Source: Candidatus Schekmanbacteria bacterium (lineage in GTDB: Bacteria; CSSED10-310; JACPHN01). From it: 64,000 nt of DNA. The position numbers were made by a program, and so were the translations under genes. Below are positions 16,991 to 25,386 of this stretch, in pieces. Position 1 is the stretch's first letter. Each line of letters begins with the position of its first letter. The DNA is taken from NCBI GenBank assembly GCA_016188575.1, contig JACPHN010000075.1, forward strand, positions 1-64,000, written 5' to 3'. A model generated the notes under the pieces. It did no database searches, had not been told where the DNA came from, and saw nothing but the letters and a program-made list of their open reading frames with translations.

Positions 16991-17120
16991 TGAATTCCAT
17001 GAGTGCTACCCGACGATCTTCGTTCTGCCTACCTCGAGCGGGCGCGAGCTTGTTGTTGCGCCATTCCTAATCTCCCCCCTGTCCCCCCGCAAGCGGGGGG
17101 GAGGTGAGCAGTTGCGCCCG

Positions 17121-17960
17121 ATGTCCCATCACGAGACTACTGTCCAGTCCTATTCCGAGAAGGGGTCCCTAAGCTACGAGGATCCGGCAAACAAGAATTT
17201 CCTCTATGGCGACATCACCGTCCGCTTCATCAAGAATATCATCTTTCCGCCAAAGGACCGGGTCGTGCTCGACCTCGGCTGTGGAACAGGATTCGTCTTT
17301 GACGAAACCTACCAGCTCTTCCACGACCGCGGCATCCGCGGCATCGGTGTGGAACCTGCCGACGGTATGCGCCAGATCGCGATGACCAAGTATCGCGATG
17401 ACCATTCGTATTCCTTCTTGGCCGGTTCTTTCGAGCATATCCCGCTACCTGACCGATCGGTGGATCACATCGTTTCCACCCTGGCGCTGCACTGGGTGGA
17501 ATCGCTATCGGTGGCTGCGGCAGAGATGCGAAGGGTACTCAACCCGGGTGGTAACGCCGATCTCCTGATGATCGCCCGCGACGATGGTGCCCGCTTCAAG
17601 AAGGCCATTGTGGCCGCACTGCGCCGCCACCTGACCTTTGGCCAGATCATGGCCACCGCAACCTTGGTTCAGCGGGTAACACCCGCGCAGGTCAAGGAGG
17701 CGTTCGCCCCGTTCGTTGGTTCGTTTGACGTCGATGTCCACCGCTTCGACGAAGTCGTCTATGGTAGGTTCGCGGATCACATGAAATGGTGGCAGGCACG
17801 TTCCAGCCCGGTCATTGCCGAGGTCCGAGACAAGAAGCAGTTCATGCAGGATCTTCGAGAGGAGCTGGAAGCCATTCGTATCGATCGCGGAATTCCCTTC
17901 GACGCAAGCTACCTCTGGATCAAGATAACAGCCACGGAATCAGGAATGAGCTCACTATGA
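17121..17960 (+). CDS. Class I SAM-dependent methyltransferase
   Basis: 279 residues from the ATG at 17121, chosen because the family-like sequence starts there and a GGAGGTGA ribosome site lies about 13 bp upstream. The SAM-binding loop is VVLDLGCGTGFVFDE, followed by the acidic GIGVEPADGM and post-motif STLALHWVES. This is a BioC/UbiE-like fold; the methyl acceptor is unknown. It overlaps the next gene by the ATGA tetranucleotide, so the two are translationally coupled. It is the first gene of the MTase-ACP-MBOAT-SGNH-SGNH-DUF5989 cassette, which suggests a surface-glycan or lipid modification role (inference). Confidence 0.88.
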   Translation: MSHHETTVQSYSEKGSLSYEDPANKNFLYGDITVRFIKNIIFPPKDRVVLDLGCGTGFVFDETYQLFHDRGIRGIGVEPADGMRQIAMTKYRDDHSYSFLAGSFEHIPLPDRSVDHIVSTLALHWVESLSVAAAEMRRVLNPGGNADLLMIARDDGARFKKAIVAALRRHLTFGQIMATATLVQRVTPAQVKEAFAPFVGSFDVDVHRFDEVVYGRFADHMKWWQARSSPVIAEVRDKKQFMQDLREELEAIRIDRGIPFDASYLWIKITATESGMSSL

Positions 17961-18205
17961 AGCGAACTGATATTGCGGACCGACTCAAGACGGTAGTTGA
18001 GTCTCAGACTGGCTCCGTAATCAATAGCTATGACGAAGCACTTGATATAGATTCTTTCACAATGATGCTTGTGATCACATACGTCAAGGAAACCATGGGT
18101 GTAAAACTCGACGTAAGTCGGTTGGATTTCGATTCCTTCAAGTCACTCCATGTTTTCACAGACATCGTATTGAAACATATGGAAGAACAGAGGGATGCCT
18201 CCTGA
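17957..18205 (+). CDS. Acyl carrier protein-like small protein
   Basis: 82 residues; the ATG at 17957 overlaps the previous stop codon. The carrier-protein signature is the helix start DEALDIDSFTMMLVITY, where the serine of DSF would carry 4'-phosphopantetheine, followed by an acidic helix III region (LDFDSFKSLHVF). Its codons are strikingly A/T rich: I count about 42-43% G+C over 18001-18120, against well over 60% in neighbouring genes. With the MBOAT and SGNH genes that follow, it recalls DltC of the teichoic-acid D-alanylation system, but no adenylating DltA is nearby, so the acyl group and its source are unknown. Confidence 0.8.
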   Translation: MKRTDIADRLKTVVESQTGSVINSYDEALDIDSFTMMLVITYVKETMGVKLDVSRLDFDSFKSLHVFTDIVLKHMEEQRDAS

Positions 18206-18224
18206 CCGCTCATAGGGCTGCGGC

Positions 18225-19661
18225 GTGCTATTTCATTCAATCCAGTTTGCGATTTTTTTCCCTATCGTATTCGGTCTTTATCTCGTTCTACCACACAAGT
18301 GGCAGAACCGGATGCTATTTCTCGCCAGCCTGATATTTTATGGTGCCTGGAGCCGGCGTTATTTACTCCTCTTCATGTTCACGATGGCGGTGGACTACCT
18401 GGCCGCCATGGGCATCTCCGGCACCAGCAATCGGCGTGTGGCCAAATTGCTATTGCTCCTGAGCATTGCCTCCAACTTGACGGTTCTGGGGATATTCAAG
18501 TATTTCAACTTCTTCGCGAAGAGTTTTCAGGAGTTGATGGCCAACTTCGGCGTGGAGGTGGAGCCGTTTCTTTTCGATGTAATCCTGCCTATCGGTATCT
18601 CATTCTACACCTTTCAAGCCATGAGCTACACCATCGACGTCTATCGCGGCAAGATCCAACCGTGCCGGGACGTGCTCGACTATGGACTCTATGTCTCTTT
18701 CTTCCCGCAGTTGGTGGCTGGTCCCATCGAGCGGGCAACGCATCTTCTCCCCCAAGTGCTCAAGCCGCGCGCCGTCACCTTGGAGAAAACCCGCCGCGGC
18801 GCCTATTACTTCATGTGGGGCCTGTTCATGAAGGTCTTCGTGGCCGACAACCTGGCCGCAATTGTCGATCCCGTCTTCGCCGCACCGCCGCCCTACAACG
18901 GCGTCACCGTGCTTCTGGCCGTCTATGCCTTCAGCTTTCAGATCTTCTGCGACTTCGCCGGCTATTCGGCGATGGCAACGGGCCTGGCGCTGGCCATGGG
19001 CGTGGACCTGATGGAGAACTTCCGCCGCCCGTATTTTTCCAAGAATATTGCCAGTTTCTGGCGGCGATGGCACATTTCCTTGTCCTCGTGGTTCCGCGAT
19101 TACGTCTTTATGCCATACTACGTTCACGTCGAGAGCCGCCCGTGGCTGCGCCGCCTGCCGATTGGGCTACGCCACAGCCTCGCCTTTGCCATCACCCTGC
19201 TCGTCACCGAGTACTTGCTGGGCCTCTGGCATGGTGCGGCTTGGACCTTTGGCAATTTCGGCGTCTACCACGCCGTTCTGATCTGGCTCTACTATCAGAC
19301 CAGGAAGCTTTGGGACAAGATGCCCGGACCGCTTCAGGTTTTTCTCACCTACAATCTGGTTTGTGGTGGCTGGTTGATTTTTCGCGCTAACTCGGGCGAG
19401 CAGGTGTTGGAGATGGGGCGGGCATTGCTGCACAATTTCGACATGGCCGCTGCGCCGCACGCCGGGGAAATTGCCGGACAGATATTCGCCTACGTCGCCA
19501 TTCTCCTGGTCGTCCAGTTTTTCAAGGAGCGAACCAACGACTCTCTCGCGGTTCTGCGCTGGCCGGCCCCGATTCGCCTCGCATTCATCGTCCTGGTGGG
19601 TTCGCTCACGCTCGTATTCGGCGATTTCAGTGACCGCCCATTCATCTATTTCCAGTTCTAG
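18225..19661 (+). CDS. MBOAT-family membrane O-acyltransferase (AlgI/DltB type)
   Basis: 478 residues with about ten to twelve hydrophobic segments. AlgI/DltB-type landmarks are MLFHSIQFAIFFPIVFGLY at the N-terminus, ILPIGISFYTFQAMSYTIDV, SFFPQLVAGPIERA, FWRRWHISLSSWFRDYV and the catalytic-histidine region GLWHGAAWTFGNFG. Such proteins move an acyl group from a cytoplasmic donor to a polymer or glycan outside the membrane. It starts 19 bp after the ACP gene and is followed 9 bp later by an SGNH protein, the same partner types as DltB or AlgI (AlgJ/AlgX). It most likely O-acylates an exported polysaccharide; which one is not shown by the sequence. Confidence 0.92.
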   Translation: MLFHSIQFAIFFPIVFGLYLVLPHKWQNRMLFLASLIFYGAWSRRYLLLFMFTMAVDYLAAMGISGTSNRRVAKLLLLLSIASNLTVLGIFKYFNFFAKSFQELMANFGVEVEPFLFDVILPIGISFYTFQAMSYTIDVYRGKIQPCRDVLDYGLYVSFFPQLVAGPIERATHLLPQVLKPRAVTLEKTRRGAYYFMWGLFMKVFVADNLAAIVDPVFAAPPPYNGVTVLLAVYAFSFQIFCDFAGYSAMATGLALAMGVDLMENFRRPYFSKNIASFWRRWHISLSSWFRDYVFMPYYVHVESRPWLRRLPIGLRHSLAFAITLLVTEYLLGLWHGAAWTFGNFGVYHAVLIWLYYQTRKLWDKMPGPLQVFLTYNLVCGGWLIFRANSGEQVLEMGRALLHNFDMAAAPHAGEIAGQIFAYVAILLVVQFFKERTNDSLAVLRWPAPIRLAFIVLVGSLTLVFGDFSDRPFIYFQF

Positions 19662-19670
19662 CAGGCAGCC

Positions 19671-20684
19671 GTGAGCAAGGATTCCACTCTTACCCTCGCG
19701 CCCTTCCTTCGAGTGGGTCGGGTCGCCGCTACAATTGTCTACGCCGTGCTCTGCGGCGAGCTGATCATCCGTGCCATCTGCTACTTCGTGCCGATCTATG
19801 ACATCGAGATGATCCATTATGCCAAGGAGCTCAAGGTGCGCAGCACGATCCCAGGCGTCTCTCACGAGCACCGCCCCGCTGTCTCCGCCCATCTCATGGG
19901 AGTGGACGTCACTCTCAACTCGCTTGGCCACCGCGGTCCCGAGCTCGCAACGCCCAAACCGCCCCGCGAGAAACGCATCCACTTCCTCGGGAGCTCAATC
20001 ACCCTGGGTTGGGGAGTTGCAGAGAAGGACACGTTCGTGTCCCTGGTCGGCGCGCGGTTCAACCAGGAGCTGGCACCCCGAGCTGGTTCCTCCTACGCGG
20101 TCATCAACTCCGGAATCGGCAATTACAACATCTACTACGAAGTCGAGCTCTTCAAAAAACAGATGGATCGAACCCAGCCGGATATCGTAGCGATCCAATA
20201 CTACATCAACGACGCCGAGGTCAAGCCGGAGGCAAATGACAGCCCGCTCCTGAAATACTCCGAGCTTTCTCCACTTGTGTATTTACGCCTGAAGGAGCTC
20301 GTTGCTGTAAACAGACAATCATTGTCTGACTATTATCTGTCGCTGTACACCGATGGACAACCCGGGTGGGAGCAGGTCAAGGCCTCCCTCGCGGAGCTTG
20401 GCCAGATCTGCGCAAGGCGGCGCATCCCGCTGGTGGCATTCCTCATTCCGGAGCTCCATGATCTGGCCGCGACCGGGCCGTATCCCCCGATTTACGAGAT
20501 CATCAAGACCGCCATGGGCAAGTTGGGAATTGCTGTAATCGACACCTATCCACCGCTGCGTGAGGCCTTCAAAGCCAACCCCGCACAGGCGTGGATTGCC
20601 CGAGACGATCCCCATCCGGGCATCGAGGCCCATCGCATCATCGCAGATGTCTTGTTCGCGGACCTGTCCCGGCGAATCTTCTAG
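19671..20684 (+). CDS. SGNH/GDSL-type hydrolase or acyltransferase, membrane anchored (first copy)
   Basis: 337 residues from a GTG start 9 bp after the MBOAT gene. One N-terminal hydrophobic segment (about residues 20-40) would anchor it, with the catalytic domain outside. SGNH blocks are visible: serine in HFLGSSITLGWG, glycine in INSGIGNYN, asparagine in IQYYINDAE, and Asp/His in ARDDPHPGIEAH. All four catalytic positions are therefore present. In MBOAT clusters such proteins (AlgJ/AlgX, DltD, PatB) complete the acyl transfer to the polymer. It shares length and layout with the next gene but is only moderately similar, so the pair could act on different acceptor positions. Confidence 0.85.
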   Translation: MSKDSTLTLAPFLRVGRVAATIVYAVLCGELIIRAICYFVPIYDIEMIHYAKELKVRSTIPGVSHEHRPAVSAHLMGVDVTLNSLGHRGPELATPKPPREKRIHFLGSSITLGWGVAEKDTFVSLVGARFNQELAPRAGSSYAVINSGIGNYNIYYEVELFKKQMDRTQPDIVAIQYYINDAEVKPEANDSPLLKYSELSPLVYLRLKELVAVNRQSLSDYYLSLYTDGQPGWEQVKASLAELGQICARRRIPLVAFLIPELHDLAATGPYPPIYEIIKTAMGKLGIAVIDTYPPLREAFKANPAQAWIARDDPHPGIEAHRIIADVLFADLSRRIF

Positions 20685-20918
20685 GAGTGAAGCTCTTGGT
20701 GTCGGCCGGCCATGCCTTACACCTTGCGCCACCGACATCGCGCAGGGGCGACCCGCGTGGCCGCCCAACGCGCAGCCAGTCAGATTCGTGGGCGGGTGCG
20801 AGGGGGTCAGCCCCAACACGACGGCGGTTCTGCCTGCGCCCCGACATTCGGCCGCGGCCATGTTTTTCAGTCTGAGCCGATGCCGTATTGAGCCGCGTTT
20901 TCTCGAAGGAGCGAGTGC

Positions 20919-21929
20919 GTGACGAAGAAAATCAACATGAAGCTGTTCGCAGCCGCCGCCAGCCTGGCATCTTTGTCGGTGGCGCTGCTTGCGGCGGAGC
21001 TCGTCGTCCGTATCGCAGCTCCGGCGTACGATCCCTCCACGTTGCTGCGATTCCATTACGACCCCGTGCTCCGGATCACCCTCGGCCCGCCCGACACCGT
21101 CATTCGGAATCCGAGTAATGTGGCTGACGGCAGCGTGCCGGTGGCCTTCAATCATTTGGGCTTCCGCGATAGCCGCGAAGTGGGTGACATGGGACCGGAC
21201 GATTGGTTTGCTCTGGGCGATTCGCTCAGCTTCGGTTGGGGCGTTCCAGTCGAAGACGGCGTCGTCGCGCGCGTCGAACGCTTGATTGGCAGCAAGATCT
21301 ACAACATGAGCATTCCGGGCGCCGCCACGGAATGGCCGCGCCGAATCCGCTACGCCATCGACAGCGGCGCTCGGCCGCGGCGGTTCCTGATTTTCCATTC
21401 CATGGGGCTGCTGGCCAAGCGCGAACCTGTCGTCCCCGCAAAGACCAGTCCATTCACGCTGTCCGAAGTAAAACGGCGGCTCAAAACGCACTCAATTCTG
21501 TACAGGCTGATCGCCTCGGTCGTAAAGGATCATCCGCTCTGGGAAGTCAAGGCGGCGGCGTGGGGGCTGGTGCAGGCGAAGCCTCACACCGATCGCCGCG
21601 CGGCATTCGAGTCGTGCTTGCGGACGGTGAAGTCGCTCGCCTCGACCGTACCGGAAACCGTGGTCGTGATGCTGCCATCGCCCGAGCTGTGGCGAGGCAG
21701 CGGAGAGGTCGACGAGCTATACCGAGACTACCTCCTCTCCCTGAAGACCGCTGGTATCGAGACCGTGGATCTGCGTCCAGATTTCGAGGCGGGCGGCGAT
21801 CCGATAGAGTATTTTTTCACCTTCAAGAATGACGATGGCCACTGGAACGTCGCGGGCCACGCTCTTGCCGCCGAAGTGGTGGCCCGCTATCTGCTCAATC
21901 GAAAAGCGGTGACCGGAGCTGGGTTATGA
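20919..21929 (+). CDS. SGNH/GDSL-type hydrolase or acyltransferase, membrane anchored (second copy)
   Basis: 336 residues; GTG start with AAGGAG upstream. An N-terminal hydrophobic segment (LFAAAASLASLSVALLAAEL) anchors it. The serine block reads WFALGDSLSFGWGV, the glycine block NMSIPGA, and the Asp/His block NDDGHWNVAGH. The block III asparagine is not evident (LIFHSMG), so catalysis may differ from the first copy. A 234 bp gap separates it from the previous gene. Its stop overlaps the start of the DUF5989 gene (ATGA), so those two are coupled. Role inferred from context: acylation or deacylation of an exported glycan. Confidence 0.82.
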   Translation: MTKKINMKLFAAAASLASLSVALLAAELVVRIAAPAYDPSTLLRFHYDPVLRITLGPPDTVIRNPSNVADGSVPVAFNHLGFRDSREVGDMGPDDWFALGDSLSFGWGVPVEDGVVARVERLIGSKIYNMSIPGAATEWPRRIRYAIDSGARPRRFLIFHSMGLLAKREPVVPAKTSPFTLSEVKRRLKTHSILYRLIASVVKDHPLWEVKAAAWGLVQAKPHTDRRAAFESCLRTVKSLASTVPETVVVMLPSPELWRGSGEVDELYRDYLLSLKTAGIETVDLRPDFEAGGDPIEYFFTFKNDDGHWNVAGHALAAEVVARYLLNRKAVTGAGL

Positions 21930-22075
21930 ACGCTCTCATCGAATTTGTGCAGTTCCTCAAGGTCAACAAGAAACTTTGGCTGGGTCCGCTCATTTTCGTG
22001 GCCGCGTTGGTGGGCTTGCTGCTCCTGCTCGCCCCAGGCTCGGAGGTGGCGCCATTCACGTACGCCATCTTCTGA
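21926..22075 (+). CDS. DUF5989-type small membrane protein
   Basis: 49 residues, starting at an ATG that overlaps the SGNH stop codon. The sequence is an amphipathic start (MNALIEFVQFLKVNKKLWLG), one hydrophobic span (PLIFVAALVGLLLLL) and a short tail APFTYAIF. This matches the tiny single-span proteins grouped as DUF5989 that accompany SGNH proteins, carbamoyltransferases and SxtJ-like proteins in surface-glycan or secondary-metabolite loci. Its function is not known. The overlap suggests it is made in step with the SGNH protein and may be its membrane partner (inference). Confidence 0.8.
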   Translation: MNALIEFVQFLKVNKKLWLGPLIFVAALVGLLLLLAPGSEVAPFTYAIF

Positions 22076-22394
22076 GGCAAGCATCGTATCGGCATGGGTC
22101 ACCTGTGCGATGCTCGCCCCGAATGAGCGCACCGCACAAAGGGTCCATTCTCAATCTCCACAGAGGGTTCCTTGGCGACTGCCGGTGCCACCGCCAGTGG
22201 AGCCGAGCGAGAGGTGGTGGCGTGCGTCCCGATTATTGGCGAATTGCTGGGCGATTTCTTGGGCTGCCGGGTCCGGGTGCCCGGCAAGGCGGCTCCCGTG
22301 GCCTAGATCTGCCATCGATTGTTCGCCATATTTGGCGGGCAAGTTGCATGGGGGCCGGAGTCCGTTCCCTCACGACACCTCCAAAGGACCCGCC
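22076..22394. other. Intergenic region, about 320 bp, with sigma-54 promoter
   Basis: No gene recognised. It contains the sigma-54-type promoter at 22333-22348 that would serve the gene at 22395. Confidence 0.5.
22333..22348 (+). promoter_or_regulatory. Sigma-54 (-24/-12) promoter
   Basis: TGGCGGGCAAGTTGCA matches the sigma-54 consensus TGGCACG-N4-TTGCW at 10 of 12 fixed positions, with the required 10 bases between the GG and GC pairs. Transcription would start near 22360, 35 bp before the ATG at 22395. Two sigma-54 activators are encoded in the window. Confidence 0.6.
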
Positions 22395-23246
22395 ATGCAC
22401 CGAACCCTGCGCATCCTCTCCGCTGGCGCCTCGCTCATCTGCTCCCTGGTCGCGAACGCCTTCGCTGCTGAGACCGAAGTCACGGGCATCGTCTACCAGT
22501 TCGCGAGCCACGGCCAGACGCTTCCCTACGCCACGGTGTGCGTCCTGGAAGCGCCCAATGACGCGTGCGTTACCGCTGACGGCGAAGGCGTCTACCGGGT
22601 GCCGTTGAGCGTCGCCGACGAGGGCGTGACGCCCGTGACCGTCGAGGTCCGCGCCGATGGCATCCGCGCCATGCGTTCGGGGACGCTCGCACTGTCCGCC
22701 GCGGCGCTCGCCGACGAAGAGGTGCGGATTTTGCTCGCAACCTATCACCAGCAGGTCGTCCCGGCGAAGCTGTACCGGGCCTACAGGGGCCTGGTCGCCA
22801 TCGCTGCCGGTACGCGCATCAGCGACCGAATGTGCAGCGTGGCTGGAACGGTAAGCGTGGCGGAGAAGTTCGGCTACTGGACGTACGACGCGCAGACCGA
22901 CACGTATTCCGCCGACACTGCGGGCTTCCTGGCCGATGAGGTCCACGGCTATGCCGGGGCGGTCGTGTCTCTGGAGCACCTGGGCGAAGACGGCGTGTGG
23001 CGCCGTTTCTCCGGTCACGGCCCTGTTTACACCAACCAATTCGTCATGCCGAGCCGCTTTCTGACCCAGACAAGCGAAGATGGCGGGTTCTTCTTCTGGA
23101 ACCTGCCGGCGGGAAGCTACCGCCTGCTGGCCGCCGATGCCGCGGGCGGGTCGGGGGATTCCTTCAACGATCCCGTAACCCTGACCTGCGGCCGCCAGAC
23201 CTTCATCAACGTCGGACCGCCGCAGCTTCACGAGAGCCCGCAGTGA
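22395..23246 (+). CDS. Secreted protein of unknown function with carboxypeptidase-regulatory-like fold
   Basis: 283 residues. The ATG at 22395 follows AAAGGA and begins a clear Sec signal peptide (MHRTLRILSAGASLICSLVA, cleavage near AFA-AET). The mature part looks like one or two beta-sandwich modules: VTGIVYQFASHGQTLPYATV resembles the opening strand of a carboxypeptidase-regulatory/CarboxypepD_reg domain, and GGFFFWNLPAGSYRLLAADA its closing strand. No catalytic motif is visible. It lies behind a sigma-54 promoter and its stop overlaps the next gene's GTG start, so it is probably co-expressed with that methyltransferase. Function unknown. Confidence 0.8.
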   Translation: MHRTLRILSAGASLICSLVANAFAAETEVTGIVYQFASHGQTLPYATVCVLEAPNDACVTADGEGVYRVPLSVADEGVTPVTVEVRADGIRAMRSGTLALSAAALADEEVRILLATYHQQVVPAKLYRAYRGLVAIAAGTRISDRMCSVAGTVSVAEKFGYWTYDAQTDTYSADTAGFLADEVHGYAGAVVSLEHLGEDGVWRRFSGHGPVYTNQFVMPSRFLTQTSEDGGFFFWNLPAGSYRLLAADAAGGSGDSFNDPVTLTCGRQTFINVGPPQLHESPQ

Positions 23247-24247
23247 CTGATCGGCGTGTGGACGGGGCGGCGGTGTTCGTGTGCCCGAGGTGCCGCGCCG
23301 GGCTCTCGCAGGTCAGTGGCACGGTGCTCGGGTGCGAGAATGAGAGGCTTGAGTTCCCGTGTGTGGGCGGCACCTGGAGGTTCCTGACTCCGGAGCGAGA
23401 GGTGGCGCTTGGGCGCTTCATGGAGGAATACGCCACCGTGCGCCGGGCCGAGGGCAGGGGCAGCGACGACGACGCTTATTACCGCGCGCTGCCCTTCGCG
23501 GACCGCTCGGGCAGATTCACGCGTGCGTGGAAGATTCGCGCCCGCAGCTTCCGGGCCTTGATTCGCACGGTCGTGACGCCTCTTGAGCGATTTCATGAGC
23601 GGGCGCTGGACATCGTCGACCTCGGTGCAGGTAACTGCTGGATGTCGCACCGCCTGGCCGCGCGCGGGCACTCCGTGCTGGCGGTCGATCTGCAGGTCGA
23701 CGAGCGGGACGGGCTGGGGGCTTACCCCGCCTATGCAGGCGGGGCGGGCGCTGGCAGTGCGCCGTCGCCGCCGTTCACACCCGTGCAGGCAGATCTCGAC
23801 GCGCTGCCACTGCCAGGAGAGAGCGTCGATTTGGCCGTTTACAACGCTTCCTTCCACTATTCCACCGGCTACGAGCGCAGCCTCGGTGAGGCGCTGCGCG
23901 TGGTTCGCTCCGGCGGACAGGTAGTCATCATGGATACGCCTCTATACTCGGATCCGGCGAGCGGGGTGGCGATGGTGCGCGAACGAGAAGCCGATTTCTG
24001 CAAGCGGTATGGGTTTCCATCAAACGCCATTGCCTGCGAGAATTTCCTGACGGCATCGCGTGTGGCCGAGCTGGAGCGGTCCTTGGGGCTCGCATTCGCG
24101 TGCGTGACGCCATTCTACGGGGTGCGCTGGGCGCTGCGACCGCTCGAGGCGAAACTGCGCGGCTGGCGGGAACCGGCGCGCTTTGCGCTGCTGGTTACGA
24201 CTCGCGGCAGCGGCGGAGCGCCAGGCGGGGGGCGGGCCAGGGACTGA
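23243..24247 (+). CDS. SAM-dependent methyltransferase with N-terminal zinc-ribbon-like cysteines
   Basis: 334 residues; the GTG start overlaps the preceding stop (GTGA). The N-terminus has a Trm112-like C-x2-C ... C pattern (VCPRCRAGL, then a cysteine near residue 31), common in methyltransferases that recognise modified glycans or nucleotides. The SAM loop is IVDLGAGNCWMSHRLA, with LAVDLQVDE and the post-motif AVYNASFHYSTGYE. Membrane segments are absent. Acceptor unknown. Coupling to a secreted protein and the nearby acylation cassette suggests cell-surface work, but that is inference. Confidence 0.85.
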   Translation: MTDRRVDGAAVFVCPRCRAGLSQVSGTVLGCENERLEFPCVGGTWRFLTPEREVALGRFMEEYATVRRAEGRGSDDDAYYRALPFADRSGRFTRAWKIRARSFRALIRTVVTPLERFHERALDIVDLGAGNCWMSHRLAARGHSVLAVDLQVDERDGLGAYPAYAGGAGAGSAPSPPFTPVQADLDALPLPGESVDLAVYNASFHYSTGYERSLGEALRVVRSGGQVVIMDTPLYSDPASGVAMVREREADFCKRYGFPSNAIACENFLTASRVAELERSLGLAFACVTPFYGVRWALRPLEAKLRGWREPARFALLVTTRGSGGAPGGGRARD

Positions 24248-24411
24248 CCTTATGGCGTCCCCCAATCGTGTGCCGTTCGCACGCAGCCTGCCGAGGCGCG
24301 CTGCTGAGCGGCACGCGGCCGCTGCGCCTGCGCACCTGATGGCATGTGGTTTGCAAACAGTTCCGCAGCGAGCCTCCGCCGAGCTTACCACCACGAAAAA
24401 GGAAAATCCCC

Positions 24412-25386
24412 ATGGCCATCGCCGCTGCAGATCGCCTCCCGTTGCCGTCCACCGCTAGCCTCCCGCCAGCGGGCGAGGTCGCTCCGTCCATAACCCCCGC
24501 AGCGTCACAGCCTCCCGTCGCCGCGGCCGACACGGCCTTCGAGGATCTCCAGCACCAGGAGACGTACGGTCTGCGCGCGAGCTTTTCATCAGCGGAGGAG
24601 CGGTCCGTGTCGTTTGGCCGAAAAGCCCGCCATTTCGCTCGCGAACACGGTTTCGACACGGCGGACCTGCCGGCCGCGCTGCGCCGGCGGCTCGACCTCA
24701 ACCGCAACGGCAAGGTCAACCGCGACGAGCTCGCATCCGCCTGGGAGAGCTATTCCACGGCGCCAAGCGGCGGTGCCGCGGGCGGCGCCTCGTTCTCTGG
24801 CTACCTGGCTCAGACCTACGATCCGCTCGATCGTACGCGCGAGATGGGCATGCAAGCGAGCCTCGTGATGCTCGGGCAACAGCTCACCGGCGCGGAACGC
24901 GACCTGCTCGGGATGGCGCCGCTGCCGGAGCGCACGGGTTGGGCCGCCAACCTTCCTGACCTCCGTCCGGGCGCCGGCGACTGGCAGCTCCGTCAGGCGA
25001 TTCTCGGCGCCCTCGCGTCGGATTCGGTGTCTCCTCCGCTCGGCGCCGGCGGCGTGCAGGCACTGCGCGCCGGCGGTGGGCGCCTCTCGTTCACGCTCGC
25101 CCACGCGGTGGAAATAGAGAAGGATGGGCTGACTTTCCGGCTCGACCGCAACGTCAGTCTGAGCATCGCCGCCGACGGCACCATCTCCGACGTGCGCGGG
25201 TTGCGCGTGACCGATGGCGCCGGCGTGCCGCTGCTCGATCCCAAGATCCGCGCGCTGCGCGTTGCTGACGGTGGCATGTATGTGCGCACGGGAAAGGTCG
25301 CGGACCGGCTCGCGGGGCTGCTCGGGTATTCCCCACAAGGGAGCGATGCCACCGCGTTCATCCCGTTTACCCGGAAGAAACAGTAG
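24412..25386 (+). CDS. EF-hand-like protein of unknown function
   Basis: 324 residues from the ATG at 24412, which follows AAAAAGGAAAA. No signal peptide. Residues ~95-120 hold one EF-hand-type calcium loop (LDLNRNGKVNRDELASAWES: Asp, Asn, Asn, Gly and a final Glu at the expected spacing). The C-terminal half is beta-rich (FRLDRNVSLSIAADGTISDV), a pattern also seen in flagellar-hook or surface proteins. An Ala/Pro-rich N-terminus precedes the loop. Its 3' end overlaps the convergent kinase gene by 20 bp. It may be a calcium-binding regulator or structural protein; I do not recognise a family. Confidence 0.72.
   Translation: MAIAAADRLPLPSTASLPPAGEVAPSITPAASQPPVAAADTAFEDLQHQETYGLRASFSSAEERSVSFGRKARHFAREHGFDTADLPAALRRRLDLNRNGKVNRDELASAWESYSTAPSGGAAGGASFSGYLAQTYDPLDRTREMGMQASLVMLGQQLTGAERDLLGMAPLPERTGWAANLPDLRPGAGDWQLRQAILGALASDSVSPPLGAGGVQALRAGGGRLSFTLAHAVEIEKDGLTFRLDRNVSLSIAADGTISDVRGLRVTDGAGVPLLDPKIRALRVADGGMYVRTGKVADRLAGLLGYSPQGSDATAFIPFTRKKQ

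Noticed and set aside
17066-17115. GC-rich palindrome upstream of the methyltransferase as an eighth repeat copy
   Set aside because: Only the central CCCCCGCAAGCGGGGGGGAGGTGA-like part matches and the end sequences and internal block are absent, so it was left out of the family count.
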